A DNA stretch of 64,000 nucleotides from NCBI RefSeq assembly GCF_003116035.1, contig NZ_LGQW01000015.1, forward strand, positions 2,206,902 to 2,270,901, given 5' to 3'. Under the pieces are notes generated by a model. It was given only the letters and a program-made list of their open reading frames with translations. It had not been told where the DNA came from and searched no databases. The stretch is from Azospirillum sp. TSH64 (lineage in GTDB: Bacteria; Pseudomonadota; Alphaproteobacteria; Azospirillales; Azospirillaceae). Made by a program: the position numbers and the translations under genes. This document shows positions 1-8,740 of this stretch, piece by piece; positions within the stretch are counted from its first letter, which is position 1; each line of letters begins with the position of its first letter.

Positions 1-508
1 GAAGCCGCTGGCCGAAGACACGGTGATCGACCTGCTGGGCCAGCACCGGCCCGACATCGCCGCCGACGACCGCCCGGCGTTGGCCCGCCTGTCGGAGGGC
101 AGCGTCGGCCGCGCCATCGACCTTGCCGATGCCGGTGGCCTTGCGCTCTACCGCGAGATGATCGGGCTGCTGTCCGACCTGCCGCGCATCGACATCGTCG
201 CGGCGCACGCCTTCGGCGACAAGCTGACCCGCAAACAGGATGACGGGATGTTCGAGACGGCGACCGAGCTGCTGGTCTGGTGGCTGGCCCGCTTCGCCCG
301 CTCGCTCGCCCGCGGCTCCTGGCCGGCGGAAGTGGTGCCGGGCGAAGCCGCCCTGATGACCCGATTGGCGAACGCCCGCGGTCTTGAACGTTGGGTGGAG
401 GTGTGGGAAAAGGTTCAGCGTCTTTTCGCGCGCGCGGAATCCGCAAACCTGGACCGCAAGCAGGTGGTCCTGAACGCCCTGTCGGCGCTGGAAACGGCAG
501 CCGCCTAG
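1..508 (+). CDS. holB: DNA polymerase III delta-prime subunit, C-terminal part (cut by window start)
   Basis: Only about the last 168 codons are present; the frame is open from base 2 with no start, so the P-loop and zinc module lie outside the window. What remains is an all-helical segment rich in Leu/Ala, typical of the clamp-loader delta-prime C-terminal domain, with the stretch LARLSEGSVGRAIDLA, which matches the lid/helical region of alphaproteobacterial HolB ('GSPGRAL' type). Delta-prime is the stator subunit of the sliding-clamp loader. It lies 51 bases before metG, the usual tmk-holB-metG-tatD order in alphaproteobacteria, which supports the assignment. Confidence 0.88.
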   Translation, partial: KPLAEDTVIDLLGQHRPDIAADDRPALARLSEGSVGRAIDLADAGGLALYREMIGLLSDLPRIDIVAAHAFGDKLTRKQDDGMFETATELLVWWLARFARSLARGSWPAEVVPGEAALMTRLANARGLERWVEVWEKVQRLFARAESANLDRKQVVLNALSALETAAA

Positions 509-559
509 CGTTATTTCAGAACCTGCCGGTTGACCCTGACTTGAAAGAAAGTGCCGCAA

Positions 560-2110
560 ATGGCCGGGCCGAAGACCTTCTACCTGACGACGCCGATCTA
601 TTACGTGAACGACGTGCCGCACATCGGCCACGCCTACACGACGCTTGCCTGCGACGTCCTTGCCCGGTTCATGCGCCTCGACGGCTATGACGTGAAGTTT
701 CTGACCGGCACCGACGAGCACGGCCAGAAGGTGGAGAAGTCGGCGGAGAAGGCCGGCATAGCGCCGCAGGAGTTCACCGACCGGGTGTCGCAGAACTTCC
801 GCGATCTCGTCTCGCTGATGAACTATTCCAACGACGACTTCATCCGCACCACCGAGCCGCGCCACGTCAAGTCGGTGCAGGCGCTGTGGACGGTTCTGAA
901 GGATCGCGGCGAGATCTATCTCGGCTCCTACGCCGGCTGGTATTCGGTCCGCGACGAGGCCTTCTACGGCGAAGACGAGCTGACCACCAATGCCGAGGGC
1001 AAGAAGATCGCCCCCACCGGCGCCGAGTGCGAATGGGTCGAGGAGCCGTCCTACTTCTTCAAGCTCTCGGCCTGGCAGGACCGGCTGATCGAGTTCTACG
1101 AGCAGAACCCGGATTTCATCGCGCCGGCCGGCAAGCGCAACGAGGTGATGTCCTTTGTCAAGTCCGGCCTGAAGGACCTGTCGGTCAGCCGCACCACCTT
1201 CAAGTGGGGCATCCCGGTGCCGGGCGACGACGCCCACATCATGTATGTCTGGCTCGACGCGCTGGCGAACTACATCACCGCCGTCGGCTATCCCGACACC
1301 ACCGGCGACTATGCCAAATACTGGCCGGCCGACCTGCACATGGTCGGCAAGGACATCCTGCGCTTCCACGCCGTCTACTGGCCGGCCTTCCTGATGGCCG
1401 CCGGCCTGCAGCCGCCCCGCCGCGTGTTCGCCCATGGCTGGTGGACCATCGAAGGCCAGAAGATGTCGAAGTCCTTGGGCAACGTCATCGCCCCGGACTC
1501 GCTGGTCAACACCTATGGCCTCGACCAGACCCGCTATTTCCTGCTGCGCGAAGTGCCGTTCGGCAATGACGGCGACTTCTCGCACAAGCAGATGGTCAAC
1601 CGGATCAACGGCAACCTCGCCAACGATTACGGCAATCTGGTGCAGCGCGTCCTGTCGATGATCGGCAAGAACTGCGCCGCCGCCGTGCCGACGCCGGGTG
1701 CGTTCACCGAGGCCGACAACGTCCTGCTCGGTGCCGCTTATGGCATGCTCGACATCGTCCGGGCGGAAATCAGGGCGCAGGCCTTCCACAAGGCGCTCGA
1801 CGCCATCTGGGCCGTGGTCGGCGACGCCAACCGCTATGTCGACGAACAGGCCCCGTGGGCGTTGAAGAAGACCGACCCGGCGCGCATGGCGACCGTGCTC
1901 TATGTGCTGGCCGAGACGATCCGCCATCTGGCGATCCTGACCCAGCCGGTGATGCCCGACGCCTCCGCCAAGATCCTCGACCTGCTGGCGCTGGGTCCGG
2001 ATGCGCGCGGCTTCGGCACGCTGGGTCCGTCGGGGGCGCTGGCAGCCGGCACGCCGTTGCCGACGCCGCAGGGCGTCTTCCCGCGTTACGTCGAAGAACC
2101 GAAGGCCTGA
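560..2110 (+). CDS. metG: Methionyl-tRNA synthetase
   Basis: Cytosolic class I synthetase that charges tRNA-Met. The protein (516 aa) opens with TFYLTTPIYYVNDVPHIGHA, containing the HIGH signature, and carries KMSKS in GQKMSKSLGN near residue 300, followed by the helical anticodon-binding domain. The length fits the short form without the C-terminal EMAP-like tRNA-binding domain. I chose ATG 560 because GAAAG ends nine bases upstream; the in-frame GTG at 551 would sit directly on that ribosome binding site. It is followed after nine bases by tatD, so the two are probably co-transcribed. Confidence 0.97.
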   Translation: MAGPKTFYLTTPIYYVNDVPHIGHAYTTLACDVLARFMRLDGYDVKFLTGTDEHGQKVEKSAEKAGIAPQEFTDRVSQNFRDLVSLMNYSNDDFIRTTEPRHVKSVQALWTVLKDRGEIYLGSYAGWYSVRDEAFYGEDELTTNAEGKKIAPTGAECEWVEEPSYFFKLSAWQDRLIEFYEQNPDFIAPAGKRNEVMSFVKSGLKDLSVSRTTFKWGIPVPGDDAHIMYVWLDALANYITAVGYPDTTGDYAKYWPADLHMVGKDILRFHAVYWPAFLMAAGLQPPRRVFAHGWWTIEGQKMSKSLGNVIAPDSLVNTYGLDQTRYFLLREVPFGNDGDFSHKQMVNRINGNLANDYGNLVQRVLSMIGKNCAAAVPTPGAFTEADNVLLGAAYGMLDIVRAEIRAQAFHKALDAIWAVVGDANRYVDEQAPWALKKTDPARMATVLYVLAETIRHLAILTQPVMPDASAKILDLLALGPDARGFGTLGPSGALAAGTPLPTPQGVFPRYVEEPKA

Positions 2111-2119
2111 GTTCCCCTG

Positions 2120-2914
2120 ATGCTTGTCGACAGCCATTGCCATCTCGACTTTCCCGATTTCGCCGAAGAGCTGGACGCGGTCGTCGACCGCGCCCGGCAG
2201 GCCGGCATCGGGCGGATGGTCACCATCTGCACCTACATCAGCCGCTTCGACCGCATCCTGGCGGTGGCGGAACGCTATGACGACATCCTCTGCACGGTGG
2301 GGGTCCATCCCCACCAGGCGGCGGAAGAGTTCGCCATCACCACCGTCGACAAGTTGGTCGAGCTGTCGCGCCATCCCAAGGTGATCGGGCTGGGCGAAAC
2401 CGGGCTCGACTATTTCTACGACAAGAGCCCGCGCGACCAGCAGCAGGAGTGTTTCCGCCGGCACATCCGCGCCAGCCTGGAGACCGGCCTGCCGCTGATC
2501 ATCCACACCCGCGACGCCGACGACGACACCATGCGCATCGTCAAGGAGGAAGCGGCCGGCCAGCCGGTGAAGGGGCTGCTGCACTGCTTCAGCTCCGGCC
2601 GGGCGCTGGCGGAGGAGGCGGTGGAGTACGGCTTCACCCTGTCGCTGTCGGGGATCGTCACCTTCAAGAAGTCGGAAGAACTGCGCGCCATCGTGAAGGA
2701 CGTGCCGCTCGACCGCATCCTGGTGGAGACGGACGCGCCCTATCTGGCGCCGATCCCCTTCCGCGGCAAGCGCAACGAGCCGGCTTATGTCGCCCACACC
2801 GCGGCCTGCGTGGCGGAGGTGAAGGGCGTGTCGGCGGAGGAACTGGCCCGCGTCACCACCGACAACTTCTTCCGCCTGTTCGCCAAGGCCACCCAGCACA
2901 CGGCCGCTGCATGA
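2120..2914 (+). CDS. tatD: TatD-family metal-dependent hydrolase (DNase)
   Basis: 264-residue TIM-barrel amidohydrolase. The N-terminal metal motif DSHCHLD, the GETGLDYFYD strand (catalytic Glu), IHTRDA (His), LLHCFSSG (His) and VETDAPYLAP (Asp) are all present, so it should be active. Family members are 3'-5' exonucleases or DNases and some act in D-aminoacyl or DNA quality control. The gene starts nine bases after metG and its TGA overlaps the ATG of the next gene (ATGA), which indicates translational coupling. Confidence 0.95.
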   Translation: MLVDSHCHLDFPDFAEELDAVVDRARQAGIGRMVTICTYISRFDRILAVAERYDDILCTVGVHPHQAAEEFAITTVDKLVELSRHPKVIGLGETGLDYFYDKSPRDQQQECFRRHIRASLETGLPLIIHTRDADDDTMRIVKEEAAGQPVKGLLHCFSSGRALAEEAVEYGFTLSLSGIVTFKKSEELRAIVKDVPLDRILVETDAPYLAPIPFRGKRNEPAYVAHTAACVAEVKGVSAEELARVTTDNFFRLFAKATQHTAAA

Positions 2915-3720
2915 GCGAAGCCGGCGCATCACCCGGTGCTGCGCGCGTAACCGTCCTTGGCTGCGGCGGATCGCGCGGCGTGCCGGTGATCGCCGGTGTG
3001 CCCGGCGGCCAGTGGGGCCGTTGCGACCCCGCCAATCCGAAGAACCGGCGCATGCGCCCGTCGGTTCTGGTCGAGCGGGACGGCGTTTCGGTGTTGGTCG
3101 ATACCTCCCCCGACCTGCGGCAGCAGTTGCTCGACAGCGGCTGTGCGCGGCTGGACGCCGTGCTGTGGACGCACCAGCATGCCGACCATTGCCACGGCAT
3201 CGACGAGTTGCGCGAGATCTGCCGCAACATGCATGCGCCGATCGACGCCTATGGCTGGGACGAGCATCTGCGCGACATCGAGATCCGCTTCCCCTACTGC
3301 TTCGATCCGCTGCCGGAGGGCTATCCCTTCTACCGGCCGGTGTTGAACAGCCACCGGATCGACGGGCCGTTCAGCGTCAGGGGGATGGAGATCACGCCGT
3401 TCGAGCAGGACCACGGCTATATGCGTACGGTCGGCTACCGGTTCGGCAGCTTCGCCTATTCGACCGACGTGGTGCGGCTGGACGACCGGGCCTTTGACGC
3501 GCTGGCCGGCGTGGACACCTGGATGGTCGATTGCGGGCGGATCGAGCCGCCGCATCCGGTGCACGCGCATTTGGCGCTGACGCTGGAGTGGATCGAGCGG
3601 GTGCAGCCGCGGCGGGCCTATCTGACCCACATGGACAACACGATGGACTATGACAGCCTGCGGCGGATTCTGCCGGAGGGGGTCGAGCCGGCATATGATG
3701 GGCTGGTGATCGAGGTCTAG
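2911..3720 (+). CDS. MBL-fold metallo-hydrolase (PhnP/RNase Z-like)
   Basis: 269-residue metallo-beta-lactamase-fold protein. It starts with the strand VTVLGCGGSRGVPV and has the metal-binding motif HQHADHCHG, later histidines at FEQDHGY and LTHMDN, and Asp in YSTDVV, the pattern of PhnP-type phosphodiesterases and tRNase Z-like enzymes. The ATG overlaps the tatD stop, and this tatD-MBL pair is conserved in alphaproteobacteria. The substrate is not known from sequence; cyclic-phosphodiester hydrolysis, as in PhnP, is a reasonable guess. Confidence 0.9.
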   Translation: MSEAGASPGAARVTVLGCGGSRGVPVIAGVPGGQWGRCDPANPKNRRMRPSVLVERDGVSVLVDTSPDLRQQLLDSGCARLDAVLWTHQHADHCHGIDELREICRNMHAPIDAYGWDEHLRDIEIRFPYCFDPLPEGYPFYRPVLNSHRIDGPFSVRGMEITPFEQDHGYMRTVGYRFGSFAYSTDVVRLDDRAFDALAGVDTWMVDCGRIEPPHPVHAHLALTLEWIERVQPRRAYLTHMDNTMDYDSLRRILPEGVEPAYDGLVIEV

Positions 3721-3729
3721 GTCTCGCAC

Positions 3730-3757
3730 GGGAGGGGGCGGAAATTCACCCCCTCCC
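3730..3757. terminator. Stem-loop between convergent genes
   Basis: GGGAGGGGG (3730-3738) and CCCCCTCCC (3749-3757) form a perfect 9-bp stem with a 10-base loop between the convergent ends of the MBL hydrolase and the TRAP binding protein. Neither side has a T tract, so it may be a weak bidirectional terminator or an mRNA 3'-end stabiliser. Confidence 0.45.
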
Positions 3758-3765
3758 AGCGATGC

Positions 3766-5473
<1,708 letters not shown>

Positions 5474-6646
5474 ATGAGGGAAGGAACTGCGGCGCAGAGC
5501 GGGAACGAGACGGCGGCACGCGACCTCCGGCTGGACTTCTTCCGCGGTCTGGCCCTGTGGTTCATCTTCGTGAACCACATTCCGGCCAACCAGATCTCGT
5601 GGGCGACGCCGCGGAATTTCGGGCTGAGCGACGCCACGGAGATCTTCGTCTTCATCTCCGGCTACACCGCCGCCCTGGTCTATGGCCGCACGCTGGACCG
5701 GCAGGGAATGCCGATGGCGGCGGCACAGGTGCTGCACCGCTGCTGGACGCTGTACGCCACCTACATCATCCTGTTCTTCGCCTACACCGCGCAGATCGCC
5801 TACACCGCCCGCGCCTTCGACAGCCCGCTTTTCGCGGAGGAGATGGGCATCGCTGGCTATTTCCAGGACCCGGTCACCGCCCTGACCCAGGCCATCCTGC
5901 TGAAATTCCGGCCGGCGAACCTGGATGTGCTGCCGCTCTACATCGTGCTTCTGCTGGCGATGGCGCTTCTCCTGCCGGCGCTGCGCCGCCGGCCGCTGGG
6001 GGTGCTGGCGGGATCGGCGGCGCTCTATCTGGCAGCGCGGCAATGGGGATGGAACCTGCCGACCTACCCGGACGGCGGCGTCTGGTACTTCAACCCCTTC
6101 ACCTGGCAGTTCCTGTTCGTGCTGGGCGCGTCGCTGCAGTTCCAGCCGGATCTTCGGACGGTGCTGACCCGCTTCCGCCGTCCGGTGGCGGTCGCCGCCG
6201 GTGCGGTCCTGCTGGCCAGCCTGTTCCTGACGCTGTCCTGGAAATTCGCCCCGCTGCATGCGCTGATCCCGGTGTGGCTGACCGAGATCCTCTATCCCAT
6301 CAGCAAGACCGACCTCGACCCGTTGCGCCTGCTGCATTTCTTCGCGCTGGCCTATCTGGTGCTGTGGCTCGTGCCGGCTGGGGCGTCCTGGCTGCGGGGA
6401 TCGCTGGCCGCCCCGGTGCTCGCCTGCGGGAAGCAGTCGCTGCATGTGTTCTGCCTGGGCGTGCTTTTGTCCTTCGCCGGCCAGACGGTTCTGGTCCATG
6501 TCAGCGGCTCGCTTTCCGCCCAGTTCCTTGTTACGGTGCTGGGCATCGCCATGATGGTGCTGATGGCGCGCTTCCTGAACTGGTACCAGTCGGCGGAGCG
6601 GGCGCGGCGCCACCGGGTTGCCGCCACGACGAAGATGGGCACATGA
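5474..6646 (+). CDS. OpgC-domain membrane acyltransferase
   Basis: 390-residue polytopic inner-membrane protein, about ten hydrophobic segments. The N-terminal RDLRLDFFRGLALWFIFVNH is the characteristic OpgC/acyltransferase-3-like motif with catalytic-type His, followed by DATEIFVFISGY. OpgC transfers succinyl groups onto osmoregulated periplasmic glucans; relatives modify other envelope polysaccharides. I chose ATG 5474 because GAAAGG sits seven bases upstream; ATG 5459 and ATG 5423 are in-frame alternatives. The next gene begins seven bases after the stop, and the following two encode secreted SGNH-like proteins, so a three-gene envelope-modification operon is likely. Confidence 0.88.
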   Translation: MREGTAAQSGNETAARDLRLDFFRGLALWFIFVNHIPANQISWATPRNFGLSDATEIFVFISGYTAALVYGRTLDRQGMPMAAAQVLHRCWTLYATYIILFFAYTAQIAYTARAFDSPLFAEEMGIAGYFQDPVTALTQAILLKFRPANLDVLPLYIVLLLAMALLLPALRRRPLGVLAGSAALYLAARQWGWNLPTYPDGGVWYFNPFTWQFLFVLGASLQFQPDLRTVLTRFRRPVAVAAGAVLLASLFLTLSWKFAPLHALIPVWLTEILYPISKTDLDPLRLLHFFALAYLVLWLVPAGASWLRGSLAAPVLACGKQSLHVFCLGVLLSFAGQTVLVHVSGSLSAQFLVTVLGIAMMVLMARFLNWYQSAERARRHRVAATTKMGT

Positions 6647-6653
6647 GGGGTGC

Positions 6654-7472
6654 ATGGCGAGAAGGCAGGGGCAAGGGCGGGGACGGCGATTGCTGACCGT
6701 CACGGCGATCCTGCTGGCGGCAGCGCTGTTCGTTTCGCCCGATCGCACTCTGGCTGGCCAATCCGCCGCACCGTCCGTCGATCCCGCCTGTGCCGTGCCG
6801 GAGTCAATCCTCGCTCCCGGCGGCGTGCTGCCGCGGGTCTCGGCGCAGCTTGCCGCCGGCCGGCCTTTGTCGGTCCTGGTCGTCCATTCCGCGAAATCCC
6901 CGCCCAAGCCCGGCATCCCCGGCTATCCTGCCCGGCTTGAAGGCGAATTGAAGCGCCGCCTGCCCGGCCGCGAGGTCAGCACCGCCGTGCTGAGCCTGCC
7001 CGGCGAGGCGGCCCCGGCGATGGTCGCCCCACTGACCCAGGCGGTGGAGAACCAGAGGCCGGCGCTGGTCGTCTGGCAGACCGGCACGGTCGACGCCATG
7101 CGCAGCCTGGATCTGGAGAGTTTCGGCACTGCGCTCCAGTCAGGCATCGCCGAGGTCCAGCGCCGCGGTGCCGACATCGTCATCATGGACATGCAGTACA
7201 GCATGCACACCGCGCAGCTGATCGATTTCACACCCTACGTATCCTACATGTCCTGGCTGTCCCAGAGTTCCGACGTTTTCCACTTCCCCCGCTACGACAT
7301 CATGCGGCATTGGGTGGAGGACGGCCGGGTCGATTTCGCCGACGAATCGGACGAGGCGAAACGGCGTTCTTATGAATTCGTTCACCAATGCATCGGACAA
7401 TTGCTGGCACAAAGCGTCGCGACGATGATCGACCCTCTGTCGATCGGCCGGCGCACCGGAGCGAGCAATTGA
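6654..7472 (+). CDS. Secreted SGNH-like protein lacking catalytic residues
   Basis: 272 residues, with a positively charged start (MARRQGQGRGRR), a hydrophobic signal segment and a mature chain that follows the fold pattern of the next gene: 'LSVLVVHSAKSP' replaces block I (GSSST), 'ALVVWQTGTVD' corresponds to block III (GAN), and the C-terminal DxxH block is absent (DFADESDEAKRR instead). It therefore looks like an inactive paralogue of its neighbour, perhaps a partner or polysaccharide-binding subunit. ATG 6654 has GAGGGG three bases upstream. The stop codon overlaps the TTG start of the next gene. Confidence 0.72.
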   Translation: MARRQGQGRGRRLLTVTAILLAAALFVSPDRTLAGQSAAPSVDPACAVPESILAPGGVLPRVSAQLAAGRPLSVLVVHSAKSPPKPGIPGYPARLEGELKRRLPGREVSTAVLSLPGEAAPAMVAPLTQAVENQRPALVVWQTGTVDAMRSLDLESFGTALQSGIAEVQRRGADIVIMDMQYSMHTAQLIDFTPYVSYMSWLSQSSDVFHFPRYDIMRHWVEDGRVDFADESDEAKRRSYEFVHQCIGQLLAQSVATMIDPLSIGRRTGASN

Positions 7473-8281
7473 GGTCTGTCCTGCCGTCCGCCGTCCGCAT
7501 GCTGTCGCTGATCGCCACTCTGACCGCCACCAGCTTGGCCGCCGCCAACCTGGCCGTCCCCGGTCCGGCCCAGGCGGCAGAGTCCGCGGCCCCCGCCAAC
7601 TGCCAGCTTCCGCGGAGCGAGTCCGCCCTGACGATCCCGCTGACGCAGCTGTCGCAGCGCATCGCGACGGGGGCGCCGATCCGCATCGTCGCCATCGGCT
7701 CCTCCTCCACCGCCGGGGCAGGGGCGAGTGCGCCGGACAAGGCCTATCCGGCCCGGCTCGACCATTACCTGAGCGAGCGGTTCCGCAACGCCGACATCGT
7801 GGTGCTGAACCGCGGCATCAACGGTGAGACCGACGACCAGACCGAAAAGCGGATCGAGGCCGACGCGCTGGGCGCCAAGCCCGATCTGGTGATCTGGCAG
7901 GTGGGGGCGAACACGGTGCTGCGCGACGGCGACCAGTCCTTGAGCGAGCAGTCGGTCCGCCAGGGGGTGGCGCAACTGCGCGCCGCCGGGGTCGAGGTGG
8001 TGCTGATGGACCTGCAATATTCCCCGAAGATGCTGGAAAAGACCGGCGTCGCCCCGATGCTGACCCGCATCGCCGGGATCGCCAGCGACAACCGCGTCGG
8101 GCTCTTCCACCGCTTCGATGTGATGAAGTCTCTGGTGGAGACTCGCGGGATGACCATGGCCGATCTGATCGGGCCGGACGGCGTCCATGGGAACGACGCC
8201 GGATACGACTGCGTCGCCCGCATGCTGGCGGTCGGGATCGAGGACGCGGTGAGCGTCCACAACAGCGGGCTTCAGCGGTAA
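7469..8281 (+). CDS. Secreted SGNH/GDSL-type hydrolase or acyltransferase
   Basis: 270 residues with a signal peptide ending near PAQAAES. All SGNH blocks are present: Ser in IVAIGSSSTAG, Gly in NRGINGET, Asn in WQVGANT and the Asp/His pair in GPDGVHGNDAGY. Such enzymes add or remove acyl (often acetyl) groups on envelope glycans. The start is chosen as TTG 7469: GGAG lies seven bases upstream, it overlaps the previous stop (TTGA) and adds arginines to the signal peptide n-region, whereas ATG 7499 has no ribosome binding site. It shares an operon with the OpgC-like gene and the inactive paralogue. Confidence 0.85.
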   Translation: MRSVLPSAVRMLSLIATLTATSLAAANLAVPGPAQAAESAAPANCQLPRSESALTIPLTQLSQRIATGAPIRIVAIGSSSTAGAGASAPDKAYPARLDHYLSERFRNADIVVLNRGINGETDDQTEKRIEADALGAKPDLVIWQVGANTVLRDGDQSLSEQSVRQGVAQLRAAGVEVVLMDLQYSPKMLEKTGVAPMLTRIAGIASDNRVGLFHRFDVMKSLVETRGMTMADLIGPDGVHGNDAGYDCVARMLAVGIEDAVSVHNSGLQR

Positions 8282-8320
8282 CCGAAGCGGGGCGGACCTC
8301 CGCCCTACAACGCCCCCCCT

Positions 8321-8704
8321 TCAGCGCTGCATCATCGCGCTTTCCTTGCCGCAGAGGAAAAACACCTTCGAGTAGACCTTCAGCAGCGCATCGGTCAGCG
8401 CCTGCACCTCGGGGCTGCCCATGGCGCGCGGCTTTGCAGGGTCGACATGCAGGACGCAGCTGTCCTTCACGTCGTTGAAGGCGGCCAGCGCATGGATGCG
8501 GTCGGGGCGGAACTCGTCGGGGAAATTCTCGTCCATCAGCCAGAAGCACTGGAAGTTCCGGCAGGATTGCGGCCGCTCCTCGTAGATCGAACAGCCCTTG
8601 CCCTGGTCGCAGGACGCGCACCACTTGGCGGAGGGCTTCTTCAGCTCGGGCACGCCCATCAGCTTGCAGCACAGGGTGCATTCACCGCAGGTGCGGTCGG
8701 ACAT
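8321..8704 (-). CDS. YkgJ-family cysteine cluster protein
   Basis: 127 residues with the N-terminal cluster TCGECTLCCKLMG (CxxCxxCC), then CASC..GKGCSIYEERPQSCRNFQCFW, eight or more conserved cysteines typical of the YkgJ family (putative zinc- or iron-chelating proteins of unknown function). No signal peptide. It stands alone, convergent with the SGNH gene and 36 bases downstream of the c-di-GMP protein's stop, so it may be read from its own promoter or the upstream gene's. Confidence 0.88.
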   Translation of the reverse strand: MSDRTCGECTLCCKLMGVPELKKPSAKWCASCDQGKGCSIYEERPQSCRNFQCFWLMDENFPDEFRPDRIHALAAFNDVKDSCVLHVDPAKPRAMGSPEVQALTDALLKVYSKVFFLCGKESAMMQR

Positions 8705-8740
8705 CAGGCAAACTCCAAATAACGACGGCTCGCAGCGGCT

